DNA from: Actinomycetes bacterium
GTDB lineage: Bacteria; Actinomycetota; Coriobacteriia; WRKU01; WQUG01
Length of the DNA: 10,274 nucleotides
Direction: 5' to 3'
Assembly: GCA_009785855.1 (NCBI GenBank)
Contig: WQUG01000073.1
Coordinates: 1 to 10,274 of the forward strand
Shown here: piece by piece, positions 7,669 through 10,274 of the stretch
Layout of the letters: every line of letters starts with the position of its first letter
Position numbering within the stretch: position 1 is the stretch's first letter
Notes under the pieces: generated by a model
The model's database searches: none
Told to the model about the DNA's origin: nothing
What the model saw: the letters and a program-made list of their open reading frames with translations, nothing else
Program-made: the position numbers and the translations under genes

Positions 7669-8973
7669 GTGCTCTCTGAACGGATATTAACGCGGGTGGT
7701 CCGCGTCTTCAATCGCTCATATCTGGCAGGGGACGAGTCGGTCGACATCGCCCGGGTCCCGGCGCCCGATCCCGATAAGCTATACATGCTCTATGTGCAT
7801 GTGCCCTTCTGTCGTCAGCTCTGCACCTACTGCAGTTTCAACCGTTTCTACTTCAAGGAGGACCGCGCGCGCGACTACTTCGTCTCTCTGCGCAAAGAGA
7901 TGGACATGGTGGCCGAGCTCGGCTATCGCTTCGGCGCGATGTATATCGGCGGCGGCACGCCGACCGTACTCCTTGATGAACTGGCGCGAACGATCGACAA
8001 GGCCAAAGAGCTCTTTCCCGATATCAAGGACGTGTCGAGCGAGACCAATCCGATCGATCTGACCGATGAGCTCTACGACGCGCTGTCCGGGAGGGTCGAC
8101 CGGCTGTCGGTGGGCGTGCAGAGCTTCGACAACGAGCTGCTGCGGCAGATGGGCCGCCTCCAGACGACGGGCAGCGCCGAGGAAACACTCGAGCGCGTCC
8201 AGTCGATGCGGGGCAAGTTCGGCTCCTTCAACGTCGACATGATCTATAACTTCCCTACCATGACGTTTGAGACCCTGGAGCGCGACATCGAGCTCGTCAA
8301 GCAGACGGGCTGCAACCAGACCACCTTCTATCCGCTCATGGCCTCGCCGGAAAAGCGCAGGGCGCTGCGCAGCGCGATCGGCGAGATCGACCACGGGCGC
8401 GAGTATGCGATGTATCAGAAGATCTGCGAGGGCCTGACGGGTTCGGGCGAGTTCGTCTTTTCCAGCGCCTGGACCTTCTCTGCTGACAAGGACATGATCA
8501 TCGACGAGTACATCGTCGACTACCCCGAGTACGTAGGCATCGGGAGCGGCGCGATGTCGTATCTGATCGACACGAACTACACCAACACCTTCAGCCTGCT
8601 CGAGTATCACCAGCGTATCGCCGACGGTAAGATGGGCATCACGAAGTCGACCGGCGCAGACACCAGTAAGCTGACCGCGATGCGCTACACCTTCGCGACC
8701 AAGCTCTTCGGTCTGCGCCTCGATAACCGTGAGTTCAAGGAGCGCTATGGCGTGACGGTGCAGCGCGGTCTGCCGCTCGAGATGGCCTACATGAAGCTGG
8801 TGGGCGCGCTCGACCAGAGCGACAAGGACGCGGTGACGCTGACCCCCAAGGGCCGCTATCTGCTGGTCGCCCTCATGCGCGAGACCCTGGCGCGCAGCAA
8901 CGACTACCGCGACCAGGCCCGCGCGGCGCTTTCAAGCGAGGAGTATCGGGCTCTGCTCGAGGAGCCGCTCTAA
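7669..8973 (+). CDS. Radical SAM coproporphyrinogen III oxidase family protein (HemN-like)
   Basis: Likely role: oxygen-independent decarboxylation of coproporphyrinogen III to protoporphyrinogen IX, using S-adenosylmethionine and a [4Fe-4S] cluster. The cluster cysteines C48, C52 and C55 form CRQLCTYC, and Y42 and H44 precede them with the same spacing as in E. coli HemN. Other shared elements are GGGTPT at 94-99, E125 in SSETNP, SVGVQSFD and DMIYNFP. The C-terminal half is not clearly HemN or HemW. Relatives include the HemW heme chaperone and HutW/ChuW heme-opening enzymes, so function rests mainly on its place in the heme operon. The 434-residue length fits the family. The GTG start follows AAAGG by 6 bases and lies 33 bases after hemY2, unlike the overlapping genes before it; it still appears to be in the operon. 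Confidence 0.85.
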   Translation: MLSERILTRVVRVFNRSYLAGDESVDIARVPAPDPDKLYMLYVHVPFCRQLCTYCSFNRFYFKEDRARDYFVSLRKEMDMVAELGYRFGAMYIGGGTPTVLLDELARTIDKAKELFPDIKDVSSETNPIDLTDELYDALSGRVDRLSVGVQSFDNELLRQMGRLQTTGSAEETLERVQSMRGKFGSFNVDMIYNFPTMTFETLERDIELVKQTGCNQTTFYPLMASPEKRRALRSAIGEIDHGREYAMYQKICEGLTGSGEFVFSSAWTFSADKDMIIDEYIVDYPEYVGIGSGAMSYLIDTNYTNTFSLLEYHQRIADGKMGITKSTGADTSKLTAMRYTFATKLFGLRLDNREFKERYGVTVQRGLPLEMAYMKLVGALDQSDKDAVTLTPKGRYLLVALMRETLARSNDYRDQARAALSSEEYRALLEEPL

Positions 8974-8985
8974 GTTTTCGTGTGT

Positions 8986-9009
8986 GGGGGCTGTGAAGCC
9001 TTTCAGGCT
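8986..9009 (+). terminator. Possible weak terminator after the heme operon
   Basis: Two alternative small hairpins follow the operon's last stop codon. GGCT/AGCC (8989-8992 with 8997-9000) closes a GTGA tetraloop and can be lengthened by G-U pairs (8986-8988 with 9001-9003). The competing AGCCT/AGGCT (8997-9001 with 9005-9009) has a 3-base loop. Neither is followed by a good T run, so termination here is only possible. Confidence 0.3.
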
Positions 9010-9032
9010 CATAGGCTATGCAATTAAAGAGC

Positions 9033-9095
9033 TATATTATCGAGATTCCATGAACCACTTTGGATATAGTGGCCGATAATGGGATAATTATCCAA
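9033..9095 (+). promoter_or_regulatory. Promoter and nested dyads upstream of the beta-helix gene
   Basis: The region is markedly AT-rich (22 G/C of 60 at 9001-9060). A candidate promoter is TTGGAT at 9060-9065, a 17-base spacer, and GATAAT at 9083-9088. A second possible -10 lies at TATTAT, 9035-9040. Three inverted repeats are superimposed: CCACT/AGTGG (9055-9059 with 9068-9072), TTGGATA/TATCCAA (9060-9066 with 9089-9095), and the perfect 12-base palindrome GGATAATTATCC (9082-9093), which covers the -10 box. This looks like an operator controlling the secreted protein gene, but no regulator can be named. Confidence 0.45.
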
Positions 9096-9145
9096 TGTAA
9101 GGCCTGCATTGCGGGCAGCGTACGTCTAAGGAGGCGAACCAGTAT

Positions 9146-9151
9146 AGGAGG
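9146..9151 (+). promoter_or_regulatory. Ribosome binding site of the beta-helix gene
   Basis: AGGAGG lies 6 bases before the ATG at 9158, an ideal distance, and fixes this start. A second strong match, AAGGAGG at 9128-9134, lies just upstream with no usable start codon at normal spacing; it may be a standby site. Confidence 0.75.
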
Positions 9152-9157
9152 ATCCTG

Positions 9158-10274
9158 ATGGGTAAACGCTTACTCTCAGGCGCTATGGCCCTGGCCATGG
9201 CACTTGTTATCATAGGCCCGGTCTCACGGGCGGCTGCTCTGAGCAGCCAAAGCGATCTGGAGACGGCGATCGGCGCCGCAGCCGGTCCGACAACGATCGC
9301 ACTCAGCGCAGATACTACCTTGAGCTCGACGCTCATCATCCCGGCGGGCAAGGACATCACCTTGACCGGAAACGCCAAGCTGATCGGCGCTGCCGGGGCC
9401 AATACGATCACGGTCAACGGGAGACTCACCCTTGACGGGATCACCGTGACCCACAACAGCGGGGCGACGGGCAGCGGCGTGATGGTCAACAGCGGCGCTG
9501 TGCTGACCATCGTGAGCGGATCGATCTCCGGCAACACCTCGGCCGTCGGGGTCACCCCCAACGGCAATGGCGCCGGTGTGTTCAACAGCGGGACGATCGT
9601 GATGTCCGGCGGATCGATCTCCGGCAACACCTCGGTCAACGAGGCCGGCGGCATCTTCAACAACTCCGGCTCGGTGACGCTCTCTGGCTCGGCGCAGATC
9701 AGCGCTAACAGCTCTGCGCGGTATGGCGCGGGTATCTACAACCTGAACGGCGCCCTGCTCATGAACGGCGGCTCGATCTCGGGCAACACCGCGACGATGG
9801 GCGGCGCAGGCGTCCGTAATCAGGGCGCAAGCGCGACCTTCACGATGAACGGGGGCTCGATCAGCGCGAACACCGCCCTCGGCGACACCGGCGCGGGCGT
9901 GCTCAACATGGCCGGCGCGACCTTCACGATGACCGACGGCTCGATCTCTGGCAATACGAACAACTCTGTCTCGTCGGGCGGCGGCGTGACCAACCAGGCT
10001 TCGACCTTCACCATGAGTGGCGGGACGATCAACGGCAACACTGCGCCCAGTGGCGACGGCGTGCTGAACTGGAGCGGCGCGAGCTTCACGATGACCGGCG
10101 GTACGATATCGGGCAACATCACGACCGCTGCCAACAGTCGCGGTGGCGGCGTCTTCAGCTTTGGGCCGGCGACTGTCGTCCTTGACGGAGGAACGATATC
10201 CGATCACACCACGACACTTAACGGCGGCGGCATCTACAGCACCAACGGCGCGAGCCTGACGCTGACGAGCGGGA
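9158..10274 (+). CDS. Secreted right-handed beta-helix repeat protein, N-terminal part
   Basis: The open frame runs 372 codons to the window edge without a stop, so the gene is incomplete at its 3' end. It begins with a signal peptide (MGKRLLSGAM, hydrophobic core about residues 5-22, probable cleavage after A25 or A27). A non-repetitive cap of about 90 residues follows (SDLETAIGAAAGPTTIALSA, IIPAGKDITLTG), typical of pectate-lyase-like beta-helix proteins. From about residue 115 come nine repeats of 26-31 residues of the form FTM(N/S/T)GG(S/T)IS(G/A)NT...GAG(V/I)xN. The repeat Asn lies at 126, 157, 184, 210, 238, 266, 294 and 320, with His350 in the ninth. The GGA(I/V) and Asn pattern recalls Chlamydia Pmp-like and adhesin repeats. 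A surface adhesin or host- or matrix-binding protein is likely, but no catalytic residues or anchor (which would be C-terminal) are visible. It has its own promoter region and is separate from the heme operon. Confidence 0.85.
   Translation, partial: MGKRLLSGAMALAMALVIIGPVSRAAALSSQSDLETAIGAAAGPTTIALSADTTLSSTLIIPAGKDITLTGNAKLIGAAGANTITVNGRLTLDGITVTHNSGATGSGVMVNSGAVLTIVSGSISGNTSAVGVTPNGNGAGVFNSGTIVMSGGSISGNTSVNEAGGIFNNSGSVTLSGSAQISANSSARYGAGIYNLNGALLMNGGSISGNTATMGGAGVRNQGASATFTMNGGSISANTALGDTGAGVLNMAGATFTMTDGSISGNTNNSVSSGGGVTNQASTFTMSGGTINGNTAPSGDGVLNWSGASFTMTGGTISGNITTAANSRGGGVFSFGPATVVLDGGTISDHTTTLNGGGIYSTNGASLTLTSG
9499..10274 (+). repeat. Tandem coding repeats of the beta-helix protein
   Basis: About nine degenerate units of 78-93 bases encode the helix coils. 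The first two units share an identical 27-base stretch (9516-9542 and 9609-9635), 93 bases apart, which suggests relatively recent duplication or gene conversion. Later units have diverged in DNA while keeping the protein pattern. The array continues past the window. Confidence 0.8.

Noticed and set aside
9088..10207. Two overlapping long minus-strand frames opposite the beta-helix gene
   Set aside because: Their apparent repeats mirror the plus-strand repeats. The plus strand has a signal peptide, an ideal ribosome binding site and an unbroken frame to the window edge.
9499..10274. Regular repeats as a CRISPR array
   Set aside because: Units are degenerate, translate to a continuous repeat protein, and have no identical repeats separated by unrelated spacers.

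Overview
The window looks like chromosomal DNA of a high-GC Gram-positive bacterium, most plausibly an actinomycete of the Coriobacteriia type. This is an inference from several signs: GC-rich codons (37 of 60 bases at 1021-1080), GTG starts, 4-base stop/start overlaps, an apparently leaderless promoter, a secreted repeat protein with a Gram-positive-style signal peptide, and the gene set. No rRNA, tRNA, CRISPR array or insertion sequence is visible.

Layout. (1) Positions 1-235, minus strand: the start of an AAA-type ATP-binding protein of the ATPase/DUF4143 kind, in clearly less GC-rich DNA (26/60 at 61-120). Its upstream region (261-332) carries three copies of a 14-base motif. (2) Positions 333-624: a gene-free stretch with several possible hairpins. 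(3) Positions 625-2616: acetyl-CoA synthetase (acs), followed by a 14-bp hairpin. (4) Positions 2689-8973: a compact heme-biosynthesis operon, hemE-hemH-hemY-hemY2-radical SAM coproporphyrinogen oxidase family. The first four genes overlap by 4 bases each; the fifth follows after 33 bases. (5) Positions 8974-9157: an AT-rich control region with nested inverted repeats. (6) Position 9158 to the window end: the start of a secreted right-handed beta-helix repeat protein that runs out of the window.

How the genes work together. HemE decarboxylates uroporphyrinogen III to coproporphyrinogen III. The HemY-type flavoenzymes oxidise coproporphyrinogen or protoporphyrinogen, HemH inserts iron, and the radical SAM protein may convert coproporphyrinogen III to protoporphyrinogen IX without oxygen. 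The operon therefore holds parts of both terminal heme routes, and coproheme decarboxylase (ChdC/HemQ) is not in view. acs lies upstream but appears transcriptionally separate from the heme genes.

The most unusual features are a near-perfect 55-base palindrome inserted in frame inside the second hemY, the tandem pair of divergent hemY paralogues beside a radical SAM enzyme, the repeated motif in front of the ATPase gene, and the dyad-rich control region in front of the beta-helix gene. I found no clear case of a wholly new system.
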